A stretch of 64,000 nucleotides of DNA from Alternaria dauci (GCF_042100115.1 NC_091276.1:1364001-1428000), one strand, 5' to 3'; positions 1-11,558 are shown, counted from the first letter of the stretch. The notes: generated by a model not told the origin, from the letters alone. Numbers and translations: made by a program.

Positions 1-679
1 GGACATTGTTCTTGTGACAAATTTCCTGGGGAGCTTCTTGATGACGCGTCTTCTCGAAAAGTATTTGAGTAAGACGGGACGAGTGGTACTGACGAGTAGT
101 ACTGCGCATTACGGTGCGTCGGGCATGGTGATGCACGCTAGGCCTGTAGGTGTGGCCACGAAGACCGCTAGTGATGATGGCAGTCTTGCCCGAGGACCGC
201 TGGGAAAGCTGAAAGCGTACCTCGGTATAGGTACAGGCAGTCTGGATTCCTATACGCTTTCCAAAGCCCACCAAGTTCTCTTCGCCGCACTCCTCCAGCG
301 CCGTTTTGATTCGAATCAAGGCAACCAACGCACAGCACATGTGTTCACTCCTGGCTTTACTTCCACGCCGATATTTGACAAGTTTGCTATGGACTGGAAA
401 TCATGGTTCAGCAATCCCGTTTTCGCTCTTCTCAAAGTGACGGAGAGGAATGTCGCAGTCGATACGGATGAGGGTGCAAAAACCGGGTCCTGGCTGGCAA
501 GTTCTGGCGGAGGGCACGGAGTTCCAGGGGGTGGGTATTGGGAACAGATGGGCAGGAAAATGAGCCTTATTGATTTTCTGGAAGGAAAACTTGGGAAAGA
601 AGAATGGAGCAAGGCGTGCAGGAGAGTTTGGAGAGAGTGGGAAAACGACAGTGGGTGCACTTGGGATGTGGCGCTTTGA
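1..679 (+). CDS. Short-chain dehydrogenase/reductase, 5'-truncated by window edge
   Basis: This is the C-terminal part of an NAD(P)-dependent short-chain dehydrogenase. The reading frame is already open at the window edge, with no usable ATG at the left end, so the gene starts outside. The visible part begins with the NFLGSFLMTRLL helix typical of the family. The catalytic serine strand follows (RVVLTSSTAHYG), and then the active-site YTLSK (Y-x-x-x-K) about 35 residues further on. The tail contains YWEQMGRKM and ends at the TGA at 677-679. The family reduces or oxidises carbonyl/alcohol substrates. Retinol-dehydrogenase-like or 3-ketosteroid-reductase-like enzymes are both possible, and the substrate cannot be read from the sequence. 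No intron is needed in the visible part. Confidence 0.85.
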   Translation, partial: DIVLVTNFLGSFLMTRLLEKYLSKTGRVVLTSSTAHYGASGMVMHARPVGVATKTASDDGSLARGPLGKLKAYLGIGTGSLDSYTLSKAHQVLFAALLQRRFDSNQGNQRTAHVFTPGFTSTPIFDKFAMDWKSWFSNPVFALLKVTERNVAVDTDEGAKTGSWLASSGGGHGVPGGGYWEQMGRKMSLIDFLEGKLGKEEWSKACRRVWREWENDSGCTWDVAL

Positions 680-832
680 TGCAAACAAAGAAGGAACTCT
701 ACCGGTAGCTACCTCGAAAGCTTCGCAGGTCAGCTTGACATGAGAACTGCTCTGCGCCGCACACAAACGGGCAAAAATATTATGATAGAGTTGTAGGTGA
801 GGCATGTTTTGATGATGCGTCCGCGCACTTGG

Positions 833-888
833 AAAGTGCAAAAAGAAAAGACATGATACTCTAGCTGCGGTTCGTTTTGATAAAGCGA
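833..888 (-). repeat. Truncated, degraded copy of the tRNA-iMet 3' end plus its terminator
   Basis: The stretch resembles 1005-1060. Both have AGTGCAAAAA, then an A-rich run, then TCTAGCTGC, then TTCGTTT followed by a GAT..AGCG block. In the copy, CGATCGAGCG of the intact gene reads TGATAAAGCG, so it carries changes in the T-arm and lacks the anticodon arm and 5' half. It looks like a partial local duplication rather than a working tRNA. Confidence 0.45.
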
Positions 889-1033
889 GCATGCGTGTAC
901 CATAGTAGTGAGTAGTGTGTACAAGTCTGGTTAGCGTGATTTTCCAGAAAAATAAATCTTAACTCGAACCTGACCAGTTCAAATTCAATCCCACCCCACA
1001 AAAAGTGCAAAAAAAAAAAGAGATACAACGATC

Positions 1034-1105
1034 TAGCTGCTGCTCGTTTCGATCGAGCGTCCTCCGGGTTATGAGCCCGGCGCGCTTCCGCTGCGCCAAG
1101 CAGCT
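1034..1105 (-). tRNA. Initiator tRNA-Met (CAT)
   Basis: Read on the minus strand, a 72-nt cloverleaf closes fully. The 7-bp acceptor pairs AGCTGCT with AGCAGCT. The D stem is GCGC/GCGC. The anticodon arm is CCGGG-CTCATAA-CCCGG with a CAT anticodon. The T stem is GCTCG/CGAGC around the loop ATCGAAA. A in place of T at position 54, with the AUCGAAA loop, is the hallmark of eukaryotic initiator tRNA, so this is iMet rather than elongator Met. A run of T on the minus strand just downstream (A-run at about 1010-1020 on the plus strand) serves as the Pol III terminator. No intron is present. No CCA is encoded, as expected. Confidence 0.95.
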
Positions 1106-1660
1106 TTGGTGCTCGTTGTGAGATGTTTGGAAATTAGTGATCTCATAGCGTCACGGAAACGGGGGATCGTTGTTCAGCATCAGAACTGGATGCTCAGTTC
1201 AGTGGAGAAGAGCAGTAAGGCCAAAGGTGGGGCGGGGTAAAAGGGATCGCACTTTACTGAGGTGCCCCCCGATTGTCTGGTGCGTGAAACTGCGGCGGGT
1301 ACGTATCAGTACAATCCGAACGCTTGAGCGACCCTCCGCCAGTGAAGCTTCTCGAATGCGAAAATAGCAGGTGTAAGCTGATGGTGGAGTCAAGGTGTAT
1401 GGTAGGCCGCATGCATCGCACAAAATGGCAAATGCAGATTCTATGGCATTGCAACGTATTGGGACACTGGGAGGACTGTCTCTAACGGAGAAGAAGGGGC
1501 AGGTCGCCGTACACGACAGGAAATGAAGATTGAACAGTCTCGCATGGCGAGGGATGGCTGAACAAGTGCTTGGTGACACCACATCAATCAACGGGACTTG
1601 GCTTGGGACGAAAGCGAATGTGGCTAGCGGCAAAACGCGCCTTGAACGCGACCCGCGTCG

Positions 1661-1666
1661 ACGCGT
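1661..1666 (+). promoter_or_regulatory. ACGCGT box (MCB-like) upstream of CTF18
   Basis: ACGCGT lies 82 nt upstream of the CTF18 start codon, beside further CGCG-rich sequence. In yeasts this hexamer is the MluI cell-cycle box bound by MBF at S-phase replication genes, which fits a clamp-loader gene. A 6-bp match can arise by chance, so this is suggestive only. Confidence 0.4.
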
Positions 1667-1747
1667 CCCTTGCACTTCAGTTTAGACCTGGACTCGGTCA
1701 CGCACGCATATCCCGTTACCCCCCAACCATGCCCTCTGCCAGAACCG

Positions 1748-4700
1748 ATGAGTAGCTACTCACCAGGCATACCGACCTCATTCGACCCTGCACTACTGCA
1801 TTCCGAATTCGACCTCCCCGATCACGCGCCCGCTTCGCTCTCCCATTCCGACGAACTCGACGCATTGCAGCAGTGCATTGCCGAAGACACAGTGAGGAAG
1901 AACCGTGCAGGCGTCGTCATACAGCATCGCGCCTGGAACGTCGCAGATATCTTCCGGAGCGAAGAAGGTCCAGCGGGTACTAGGAGCGTCAACGCGCGCT
2001 GCAACTGGCACTAATCCCACCAGACACACCTGCGAAGCGCCACCAGCAGTCGTCCGCCCAGCGCTTTCCCACCGATTCTTCGATCCAAGACACGACCTGG
2101 CCATCCTCGCCTCCAGCCTACAACATGCCGCTTGTTTCGTCACCCATCGCATACCCGCCAAGCTCGTCCATGCCACAGGTGCCGTTACCCAACAAAAGGA
2201 AGCGTCCAGACGAGACACGGGAGCCGCTGAAGGACGTGCCAAACAACAACGCAACGCGCAAGATTGGAGGCTTCCTGGATGACTCGGACGACGATGAAGA
2301 CATTGCGGCGCTCAAGGAACACACGCTGAAGCGGAGAGCAGTGAGCAGCATCAAGGACCTTCCAGCTGTCCCAGAAGGATTAGGAGACTATACACCACCT
2401 GCCAGCCAGGATGAGTCCGCCGACCCCGAAACGATACCGGTAGACGACCTCGATATCTACAGCTTCAAATCCACATCACAGTCGCCAGTAAAGCGGCCAC
2501 AAACGCTACAACAGCCGACTTTGGCACAACACACGCGTGGCACCGTGGCCCGTAACGCATCAGGAAAGGTCTTCCACATAAGCAAGAAGGCCGCACGCCA
2601 GAACCAGACGTACGAAGAGATTATTGCTGCACGATCGGAACCCGTAGAAGGCAAGGCAAGGACGAGCTACTATGGTCTAAACATCCACCAGCTCATGGAC
2701 GAGGCCAAGGCCCTCGATCAAGTAAAGGCTGTGAATGCGTCTTTGAACAACCATGAGCAACCACACCGGTCCATCGAGCAGCCAGTTGCCACAAATGCGA
2801 AGAACAATCGCACACTCATGTGGACTGAAAAGTACCGAGCAAAGAAGTTCACAGACTTAGTAGGAGATGAGCGTACACACCGATCCGTGTTGCGTTGGCT
2901 GAAGGCGTGGGACCCGATCGTATTTCCCGGCTCCAGCAAAACGAAGCCCAAGAAAGCAAAAAACGGATTCGAAGAAGACGAGCAGAGACACCGCAAGATC
3001 TTGTTGTTGACCGGTCCACCTGGACTCGGAAAGACTACGCTGGCTCATGTTTGCGCTCGACAAGCCGGCTACGAAGTGCAGGAAATCAACGCTTCAGATG
3101 AGCGTAGCGGAGCTGTTGTCAAAGGCCGCATCCGGGATATGGTTGGGACTGAGAACGTGCGTGGTGTCAATACTAGCAATGTGAACGGAAAGGTGCGCAA
3201 AGCTGGGAAACCAGTATGCGTTGTGGTGGATGAAGTGGACGGTGTTGTTGGTAGCGGAGGCTCAGGAGAAGGTGGCTTCGTCAAAGCTCTAATTGACTTG
3301 ATCAATCTCGACGAGCGCAACACGAAAGCACTGGGGCAGCACCAATCCAGCACCGGTACCAACAAGAGGAAAGGGGACAAGTTCCGACTCTTGCGGCCCC
3401 TCATCCTCATCTGTAACGACCTCTATCACCCTTCGTTACGGCCGTTACGACAATCTTCGATGGCTGAGATCGTACACATTCGCAAACCTGCCCTCAACAT
3501 GGTCGTTTCGCGCATGCAAGAAATCTTCGGAAAAGAGGGCATTCAGTGTGATTCAGACGGCGTGCGCCGCCTCTGCGAAGCTACGTGGGGTGTCAGCACG
3601 AAGAAAGAGGGCGGGACAGGCAGCGGGACGGGCGAAGGGGATATTCGTGGTGTCATGGTAGTCAGCGAGTGGATAGCCGCTCGGTTGCGATCTTCGCACG
3701 ACGTGAAGTCAAAAGAGAGGCCTCATCTATCGCGGAAATGGATAGAAGATAACCTTATTGGTGACCTGCGCCACGGTGGTGGGGCTGCTCGAAGCCTAGG
3801 AAGAGGTGGCGCAAAGGATGTCGTTGATCGTGTATTCCGTGAGGGTGCTGGCTTTCCAAAGCAAGCTGAAACGACAGATGCAAAGCCAGCAGCTGCGCGC
3901 GCCAAGAGCGGTGTCATCGGTGTTGCCGAAGCAGGTAAACGGCGTGCTATGGATCGTCTAAGGGAGATGGTCGATACGAGCGGAGACTGCGACCGCATCG
4001 TGACCGGTATGATCTGTCCGGGCTCCTGCACTAATGCCATGCTAACGACGAACAGATTGCTTCACTGCTTATCCCGAAAAGCCATTCCAAGACGATACCC
4101 TTCTAAGCAAGCCATCTGCTGCATACGAATGGTTACATTTCCATGACACACTCAACTCAGCGGTTCATGGCTCTCAGGAATGGGAACTGGCACCATACCT
4201 ATCTAATTCTGTTCTCGCCTTCCATGACCTCTTCGCGTCGCCCATCCGATCATCCGCAAATCCTGTGGCAGACCCGGATGCACAGCCAACTCCGTTCTCC
4301 GGACCTGGTGCAAGCTTTGCAGCCTTGGAGCAGTCAAAGGCTAGTAGAAGCCAGTTGCTTGCGCTACAGACAAGCCTTACTTTGCCGTTAACGCGCATGT
4401 TCCGGAGCCCCGAGGAAATGGCCATGGAGCTCATACCTTACGTCCTGCGCATGTTATCACCCGACGTGAAACCCGTCCTTGTCAACACTGGTGCCTCAGG
4501 CTCAAAGTCTTTCGCTACTGCCTCTGTGCGCAAAGCTTCGGAGAAAGAGCTTGTCAGAAAGGCTGTAGAAGCGATGGCAGCCACTGGTGTTCGATTCGAA
4601 AAGTCACGAATCGAAACCGAGGACGTGGCAAACAGAAGCGCTGGCTTCGTCTGGCGCATGGAACCCGCTTTAGACGTCTTAGCAACCTTTGAGACTCTGG

Positions 4701-5083
4701 CTGGCAAGAAAGATGACAAAGGGCGCTATGCAGTTCGCAGTGTCTTGGAGCAAGAATGGCGCAAAGAGTCAGCCCGCCGTGAACAAGCGAATCGCAAACG
4801 TCGTGGTGGTCAAGACGAACATGAAGAAGAAATCGAGGCTGGCAAAAAGGAAGAAAAGACTACCGAAGAGAAGGTCGCAGAAGCCAACAAGAAGGCAGTG
4901 AAACGTGACTTCTTTGGCAGGGTGGTTGTGGAAACGGATAAGAGTAGGAAAGAGGCGAAGAGGAAGCAAGATAGTGGGGAGATGCAGGGTAACGTTGGAA
5001 GGATATGGGTATCCTTTCACGAAGGGTTCTCGAATGCGGTGAGAAAACCCGTTACCATTGACGATATCATGAGGGATCTCTAG
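1748..5083 (+). CDS. CTF18: Ctf18, large subunit of the alternative RFC clamp loader
   Basis: Ctf18 forms a replication-factor-C-like complex with Rfc2-5, Dcc1 and Ctf8. The complex loads PCNA at forks and supports sister-chromatid cohesion and the replication checkpoint. Exons are 1748-1976, 2024-4006 and 4056-5083, giving 1079 aa; the introns are 47 and 49 nt with CTAAT/CTAAC branch sites. The N-terminal third is acidic and low complexity. The family signature MWTEKYRAKKFTDLVGDE precedes the AAA+ core. The core has Walker A GPPGLGKTT (about residue 407) and Walker B VVVDEVDG. The C-terminal end contains FFGR and the conserved VSFHEGFSNAVRKP, which contacts Dcc1/Ctf8 or Pol epsilon in the family. 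The first ATG in the exon 1 frame is 1748. An alternative donor 9 nt upstream (1968) keeps the frame. Confidence 0.93.
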
Positions 5084-5350
5084 CTTTGCTTTACTCTTTG
5101 CCCTGCGAAAGGTGTCACCGACAAATGAATATTACAGACCATCACTCTATCCGAGAATGGCTCAGATGCACGTGCACACCCTTTTCTTGGTTCACCAAAC
5201 GTTCGGCATGTGTGTGCCATCCATACTTCAGAGCACTATACTACATACTAGACCTCGTGGTATACTGCCCGTATTTCTAGGCGCAAGTGCGTTGACGCGC
5301 GCTCTGCTTTAATTGGAGGCGATTAGCAGAGTGAGCCCAAACGATGTCAC

Positions 5351-7070
5351 CTAGTGTACAGCAGTCACCTGTGAGCCAGCAAGCTTCTGCTTCGCAGCAT
5401 TAATCCTTTCCAGCTCTATCTCCCTTTGCTTATCGTCCAAATTGTCTGGAAGCGTACCAAGCGCACGGTCGCCAAATAGCAGATCGATCTCCTCGAGTGT
5501 AAGCTGCTTGGTTTCCTGAAACCCATGTTAACGTTTACTTGTTCTGTGAGCTTTTCGGATTGTACACGTACCTTGAACACAAACCAGATGGTGGGGAATG
5601 TGACACAGACGTTGAAGGCCACGAAGATGAAGTAGAACTTGTACGTGATCTCGCCCAGCCCGATAGGTGATACCTGACTCCACACTGTTCCAACAAGCCA
5701 ATTACCGAAACCAGTCGCAAAGGCAGACCCACGTCCACGAATACTCAGCGGAAGGATTTCGCTGGCATATACCCATGAGATTGGACCAAATGACATACTG
5801 AAGATGCATGACACTAGGAACAGGAAGAAGACTCCAGCGGCAGATAGCGAATCTCTCCGGGAACCAGTAGCACCTTCAACTTGGGATCCGATGATTGCCT
5901 CGCAAATAAGGGCGATGGTGATACCAACTGTGCCGAAGAGGAGGGGCTTCCTGCGGCCCACGCGATCGAGAATAAAGACGATGAAGAACAGGTTGAATAC
6001 GGGACCGACGACGTTGTAGATGCTGGTGACGAGAAGGTTGCGATCTCCGACTATGCCGAGATTCTCGTAGAGAATGGTGGAGTAGTAACCGATGACGTTG
6101 ATGCTGATAGCAAGTTAGTATGGCTGTATCGACGAGCTTGCAAATTACACACCCAGTCATCTGCGTAAACACCTGGGCCAGGGTAGCATGCATGAGCCTC
6201 TTCCGCCACACCGGAACAGTAAACATGACTTTCCAGCCCGGGGCTGTAACCGCCCTCTCGGCATCGATAGTCAACTTGATCTCATTGAATTCGTTCTGAA
6301 TCCATTCGTCGTTTGTGCCATCGTAATGCAGTTTCTTGAGCACCTTCAGAGCGTCGTCTGCGCGATCGATCTCGACCAGGTACCTGGGTGATTCAGGGAA
6401 GAACAGCATACCGCATATGATGATGAGACAGGGGATGCATTGGAAAGCGAGTGGAAATCGCCAAGAGAACGACGACGTTGCGGGTACCTTCGAAGAGCCG
6501 TAACCGACCCATGTCGAGACGATAAAACCAACACCAATCATCTGCTGGGTAAGACCAGTTATGAGACCTGAGCATATGAGTGATTGCAAACTGGGGCGGA
6601 TCCAAGAGTACCGACCTCGTGTTTTAGGATGAGCACATTCAGTCTGGTAGATTGGCACAGACATAGACATCAAACCTACTGCCCACCCAGCCAAGATTCG
6701 GCCGACAAGTATCATAGCGAGATCGCGAGCTGCGCATTGAAGTATGGCTCCGACGAGGTTTATAAGAGCGCCTATCATGATCGTTTTTCTGCGGCCAAAC
6801 CTATCCATTGTGAATCCTCCCCTGTCATCTGTCAATATATGTCGATAGCTTTATGTAAGGGCCTTTCTCTTACATCAACGAACCGAAAAAGGCTCCACCT
6901 GAAAACGTCGCATTGATGGCTCCTATGACTGGCGATGTTTTTTCTGTGTCGAAAAAGACAAGAAAGTTGGGCGATTGAATGACAATTGTCATTACTCCCG
7001 AGTCATATCCGAAGAGGAAGCTGCCTGTGCCAGCAAAGATCGCAAGGGCGATGTTAAAAATGAGACCCAT
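5351..7070 (-). CDS. MFS sugar transporter (SP family)
   Basis: This is a twelve-helix proton-coupled or facilitative sugar carrier of the plasma membrane. The five exons on the minus strand are 7070-6874, 6821-6616, 6567-6153, 6103-5572 and 5515-5351, giving 504 aa. All four introns are 48-56 nt, and their phases agree. Signatures in order are GSFLFGYDSGV in TM1, GRRKT after TM2, GRILAGWAVG, PESPRYL at the start of the central loop, GRRKP and the C-terminal ETKQLTLEEID. The usual PETKG motif is degenerate (KETKQ). It lies 483 nt downstream of the GH31 alpha-xylosidase on the same strand, which suggests uptake of a xylosyl-containing oligosaccharide or its product. The substrate is inference only. 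The family includes hexose, pentose, lactose and quinate carriers. Confidence 0.92.
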
Positions 7071-7553
7071 GCTTGCTGCCCTCGTCTATCGACACAACGA
7101 AGACTGAATGAGATGCAGAATACTGAGAGAACACTCGAACCCAACGCGCTGCTGCTGCAGGTATATATTGGCCCGAGCAGTAATGTACTTACGCCAGCGA
7201 CGCATGCTGATCATACTACATCTCCAGGGCAGCCTCGCATGACAAGCATTTTAACCGGAAGTTCGCGCCTAGCTTCCACTGCGCACTCATACATAAGCTT
7301 TGAAGGTGTCTGCTGGTAGAAAATTATGTGCTGATCTGAGTGAGTGAAACCCGGGGAACAAGTCGAAGGATGCTGGGGTGCAGTAGCGTGCGGGGAGGTA
7401 TGTTGAATTTCCGCCAATGAATAGTGTCGGCCACCGGCTCGGTTCGCTGATGTAGCACTGTTGCAGCGGCTCTACTTCATGTTTGAAGCCCGTCACTAAT
7501 GAACGATCGCAAGTGTAGGATGCATAGCCCCTCATGATGACCGGATCGCCTGC
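7071..7553. other. Intergenic region upstream of the sugar transporter
   Basis: This 483-nt gap contains the promoter of the minus-strand transporter, including a TATATAT element near 7165, and the 3' flank of the GH31 gene. No further coding sequence is seen. Confidence 0.5.
7162..7168 (-). promoter_or_regulatory. TATA-like element of the sugar transporter
   Basis: TATATAT lies about 95 nt upstream of the transporter ATG at 7070, a usual distance for a fungal TATA box. It is the only such AT run close to this start. Confidence 0.35.
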
Positions 7554-9956
7554 TTATCCTAGCTTCGCGACCTTCCAGTCCCCACCCAGTACATCCATAC
7601 CCTTCAGCTCACCATCGGTGCTGACCTCTAGGATGCCCTTCTGTTCGCCCTTGTTATCCACCAGAGTCGCTTTGTCACCTTCCTTCACGCCATATAGCCT
7701 GATTTCACCGCCAGTAGCGAGCCAGTCATAGCCAAAGCCGCCCTTGCCTTCTGCTTGTCCAAGGACCAAGACAGTGCCTTCTCTAACAAACAATGGCAAT
7801 TGGAGGAAGCCATACTTCTCCCTGATCCATTGCCCACCCTGTACTTCTTTGCCGTCCCAGAAGCTGAACCAACGGCCGGGTGGCAGGTAGTACTCAGCGC
7901 TGCCGTCTTCTTCAAATACAGGGGCAGCTAGAATCTGACTGCCAACAAAGAATTGGCGATCCACATACCAGGATGTTGGGTCATCTGGGAACTCAAGAGC
8001 CGTCGCACGAACGCTGGTAGGCCAGCCATTAGCGACGCTCTCTTCGGCCTGCGCGTAGAGGTAGGGCATGAGACTACGCTTGAGCTGCACCCAGTGTCGG
8101 AGGACCTCAGTGCAGTTTTCAGGCTCCACCGATGAGTCGTCTACTAGCCACGGCACGCGGTACGAATTGGAGCCGTGCAGCCGACTGTGCGAGTTGAGTA
8201 GTCCAAAGGCGACCCAGCGCTTGTATATCCAAGGTGGTGGGCTGCCCTCGAAGCCACCAATATCACTTGTCCAGAACGCGAAGGATGCAAGTCCGAGGCT
8301 TAGACCTCCGCGCACTGACTCAGAAAGTGCAGCAGGTGTCGATTCGCAATCGCCGCCCCAGTGGAGCGGAAAGCGTTGTGATCCTGCACAAGCCGTGCGC
8401 GCGAACAGTATCGCTTCGTGCTCACCCTCCCGCTTCTGCACTGCCTCATAGACCAGCTTGTTGTAGATGAAAGCATAGTAGTTGTGCATACGGCTTGGGT
8501 CCACGCTTTTGTCATGCCACTGAACGTTCTTCGTGGGTATACGTTCGCCGAAATCCGTTTTGATGGAGTTTACACCCACATCAAAGAGTTTCTCCATGCA
8601 CTCGCGAAACCAGTCGCAAGCCTCGGGATTTGTAAAGTCGACGATGCCCATGCCAGTCTGCCACAGATCCCACTGCCATACATCTCCGTTCGTCTTCTTC
8701 AGCAAATAGCCTTTCTCGGCAGCGTACTTGAAGACAGGGCTCGCCTGGCCAACGTAGGGATTCGTCCAAACACTGACTTTGTTGATAAGCCCGTCATCCT
8801 TCATGCGCTTAATCTGGCCGGCTGGATCTGAAAAGCTTTCGGGGTCCCAGATGAAGTCGCACCAGTGGAAAGCGCGGAGCCAAAAACAATCAAAATGGAA
8901 CACTTCGACTGGTATCTTGGAATCAGACATCTTTTCGACGAAATGACGGACAGTCTGCTCATCGTAAGATGTCGTGAACGATGTGCTGAGCCAGAGACCG
9001 TAGGACCACGCTGGAACTCTGTTCGATCTGCCAGTGAGAATGGAGTACTTGGTCAGCACTTCTTTGGGAGTTGGTCCGTAGATAAGGTACCTTGAAAATT
9101 AGCCAAGCAGCTCCTCGAAGACCCTCATGAAACTCACCATTTCAAACGCTGTCCTTCAACTGTAGTCTGCAACCTTGAGCATCGTTCGCTACCAATCTCC
9201 ATATCGATCTTGTCCGGTGTGTCGATAAAGACGCCATAACCCTTCGAGCTCAGCCAGAATGACACGTTCTTGTACGCCTGCTCGCTCGAAGTACCACCGT
9301 CTTCGTTCCATACCTCGACATTTTGACCAATCTTATTCCAGGCACCAAAACGCTCGCCCAGACCGTGAATAGTTTCGCCGACACCCAGTTCAGTTTGAGT
9401 AAACATGTAATGTTTATGTACACTCAAATCCTCCACTAGTTTGGGCGTGCTGAGGGCTGGCGAGTACGCTAGCCCAACGCTCCGGCTGAGGAGTGAAGTC
9501 AACGTCTTCGAGCCGTCCGTTGCATGGAACTTGATGTCGAATGTATGTTCATTAGAGCTAACAGTCGCGCTCAATCCGCCTGAAACGACCGTAGTTCCCT
9601 TCTCAGTTTTCTTGATCTCACCCGCGCAGTCGGGTTTGCCTGCAGGGTACAAATCAAAGTCTGGACCTAGACGCCTGGCCCCGGCAAAGTGCGTGGCTTC
9701 GAGCGAGATGACGCCGTCAAACTGAGCTTCGATGGAGATGGAGATGGTGCTCAGGTTCAAAGTGTCACCCCTAGTGAAAATCTTCCTACTTGGACATAGG
9801 AGCGTAACAGCTTTCTTGTCTTGATGAGGCGTGACAGTATAGACTTCTTCCGCATGTTGGACTGTGAAACGGTCGTTGACCAGCCACATGCCTGTGCAGT
9901 TGTAAGCAGTGAGAGTTACTTGGGCGATACAGACTCATACCATCGCGGAACTTCAT
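7554..9956 (-). CDS. GH31 alpha-xylosidase (YicI-type)
   Basis: The enzyme releases alpha-linked xylose from isoprimeverose-type ends of xyloglucan oligosaccharides. Exons are 9956-9941 (only 16 nt), 9891-9138 and 9090-7554, giving 768 aa, close to bacterial YicI (about 770). The tiny first exon gives MKFRDG, which joins to MWLVNDRF and matches the YicI-type start. The nucleophile region reads KTDFGERIP (Asp about 436), and the acid/base region reads HWGGDCES (Asp about 504). FWTSDIGGFEG follows and helps shape the -1 site. The beta-sandwich lies N-terminal and the TIM barrel central. No signal peptide is present, so the enzyme should be cytosolic. That fits import of its substrate by the transporter encoded just downstream. 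Activity on other alpha-glycosides is possible. Confidence 0.92.
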
Positions 9957-11132
9957 CTTTGCTTCAGCCTTGGGCTAGGATGCTCTGAATGGCCTGTAGA
10001 ATAGTTTTTAGGTATTTCTAAACCACGTCTCTTGGTGTCGTTTTCTGTCGTTTCCAGGATATTCCAGGACGCCATGATAGCACTCGGATGTGCGGTCCGG
10101 CCCGTGAGCGATGCTAGGAGTGTGGAGGACTGTATGGACGGACAGTTCGGTGCCAGATTGCCCGATGCCCCTCGCGCTGCGGGGTACGGCTCGAGACACT
10201 TGAGTGATCAACAGTAGCTTGCTCGACGACCGATGGCCTATCTAGACAAGCTATTATATCAAGCAAAATGTACCCAATGGAGGACGTGGACTTTGTCGTT
10301 TCTAGTTTTGCTTTTAGCCGGCCACCCGAGCACGCACGAGTCGCTGAGGACTTGCGGATTGCTACCGTAAGACTCGTGTAGCGTCTGCGCGGCACCTTCT
10401 TCACCCAGACCTGAGCGTTTTCATGAGCAGTGCACATCGGAATAGTTTCCCGCCCTGATTCATGCGCAAAGACAAAAGAGAGTTTCGACGATACCTTCCA
10501 CATGGGCAATCCAAGGGCACGTGGGGAGGTACTCGCAAGCGCCCCACGTAAGCGACTAGCCCAATACGGGAAGGCCGGATTGCTCCGCGAGACCGACCTC
10601 CTGCCAAGTTGACCGACCCGTCTCTTGAGTCTTGACCTTGCGGCACTGCGTGAGGCTGTACATCATCTGTCGGTCGCAACACTTGGGTGCGCGAATTCGA
10701 AACCGAGGAGAACAACGAGAAGCGAACGAGAAGTCTGACTCTGCTGCCGGAGACATCTCCGGCGCGCGAAACGTTGTTCACAGACCCACTACCTACTTGC
10801 CCCAACAGGGCGCAACGCTGTCGCAGTCGCCCAATTCGTCTTGTCATCCGTGCAACGCTTCCGCGCGGTCAGTGTGTGTGTGTGTGTGTGTGTTCTGTAG
10901 TCCCACTCGTAGGGTATGATCGTCTATCGAAAAAAGCAGATCCCATCTAGCTCCTGAAAAAGCTTGAACTGCGATGTGATTTGTTAACGCGAGCATGCCT
11001 CGAGACGCTCCCTGGATGCGTTGCACTTTCGCTTTTTCGCCGCGTGCGGTACTCTCCTACTACATCTACTCCGGTCTACTACGATACCATCTTTCCGCAT
11101 CCCAAGACTGATCTCCTACCCTGAACTGCAAC
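9957..11132. other. Intergenic region with a GT microsatellite
   Basis: This 1.18 kb gap contains the upstream region of the GH31 gene and a perfect (GT)11 tract. The ORFs here are short, overlap on both strands and show no domain character. Confidence 0.5.
10872..10893 (+). repeat. (GT)11 microsatellite
   Basis: An uninterrupted 22-nt GT dinucleotide run is visible directly. It lies about 240 nt upstream of the EthD-domain gene. Confidence 0.95.
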
Positions 11133-11558
11133 ATGCCGATATCGGTTGTTTGTTTCTATCTACGCCGTCCAGATGTTACCCCGGAGCACTTTCGATCTTA
11201 TATGGAAGAAACGCATATGCCATTGATCAAAGAGGTGTTCAAGATGCATCCGCTGCAGTCTCTGACATTGCGTTACGTAGCACGCGTCAAGACTGGGGCT
11301 GGCGACCGCTTGGGCGCTGTCACGTCAAGCAGAGGACGAGCTGATCCAGATGCGCCAGTCGTCCTCGTCGGATCGCCCGAGGATGTAGATTGGGACGCAA
11401 TTGGAGAAATGGTTTTCCGCGATGAGTTGCACGTGCAACAATGCCTGGCGGTCATGGACGGACCCGGTGGACAGCGGATAAAAGAAGACGAGGAAACGAT
11501 TGCAATAACGGAGAAGACCCGGGTGATACTCATGGCCAAGGAGAGCAGTTTTATATAA
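11133..11558 (+). CDS. EthD-domain protein (dimeric alpha/beta barrel)
   Basis: This is a small single-exon protein of 141 aa. It starts MPISVVCFYLRRPDVTPE, followed by HFRSYMEETHMPLIKE. That is the usual EthD opening: a beta strand with a Tyr, then a helix whose conserved His caps a WxxxHxPL-like segment. The second half has EMVFRDELHVQQ and ends with a strand RVILMAKES. EthD proteins are ferredoxin-like fold dimers found beside oxidative or secondary-metabolite enzymes, where they act as dehydratases, cyclases or with unknown roles. The nearest oxidative enzyme is the P450 1.5 kb away, convergently oriented, so a functional link is only possible. The ATG at 11133 is the first in frame with good family alignment. 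Confidence 0.75.
   Translation: MPISVVCFYLRRPDVTPEHFRSYMEETHMPLIKEVFKMHPLQSLTLRYVARVKTGAGDRLGAVTSSRGRADPDAPVVLVGSPEDVDWDAIGEMVFRDELHVQQCLAVMDGPGGQRIKEDEETIAITEKTRVILMAKESSFI

Larger units (their letters stand above)
680..1747. other. Intergenic region with tRNA-iMet
   Basis: This 1.07 kb gap lies between the dehydrogenase and CTF18. It holds the initiator tRNA at 1034-1105, a degraded partial copy of its 3' part near 833-888, and an ACGCGT box close to CTF18. The several short ORFs on both strands have no recognisable protein character. Confidence 0.6.

Noticed and set aside
401..892. Minus-strand ORF of 163 codons overlapping the dehydrogenase
   Set aside because: It is antisense to a clear SDR coding sequence and has no domain of its own.
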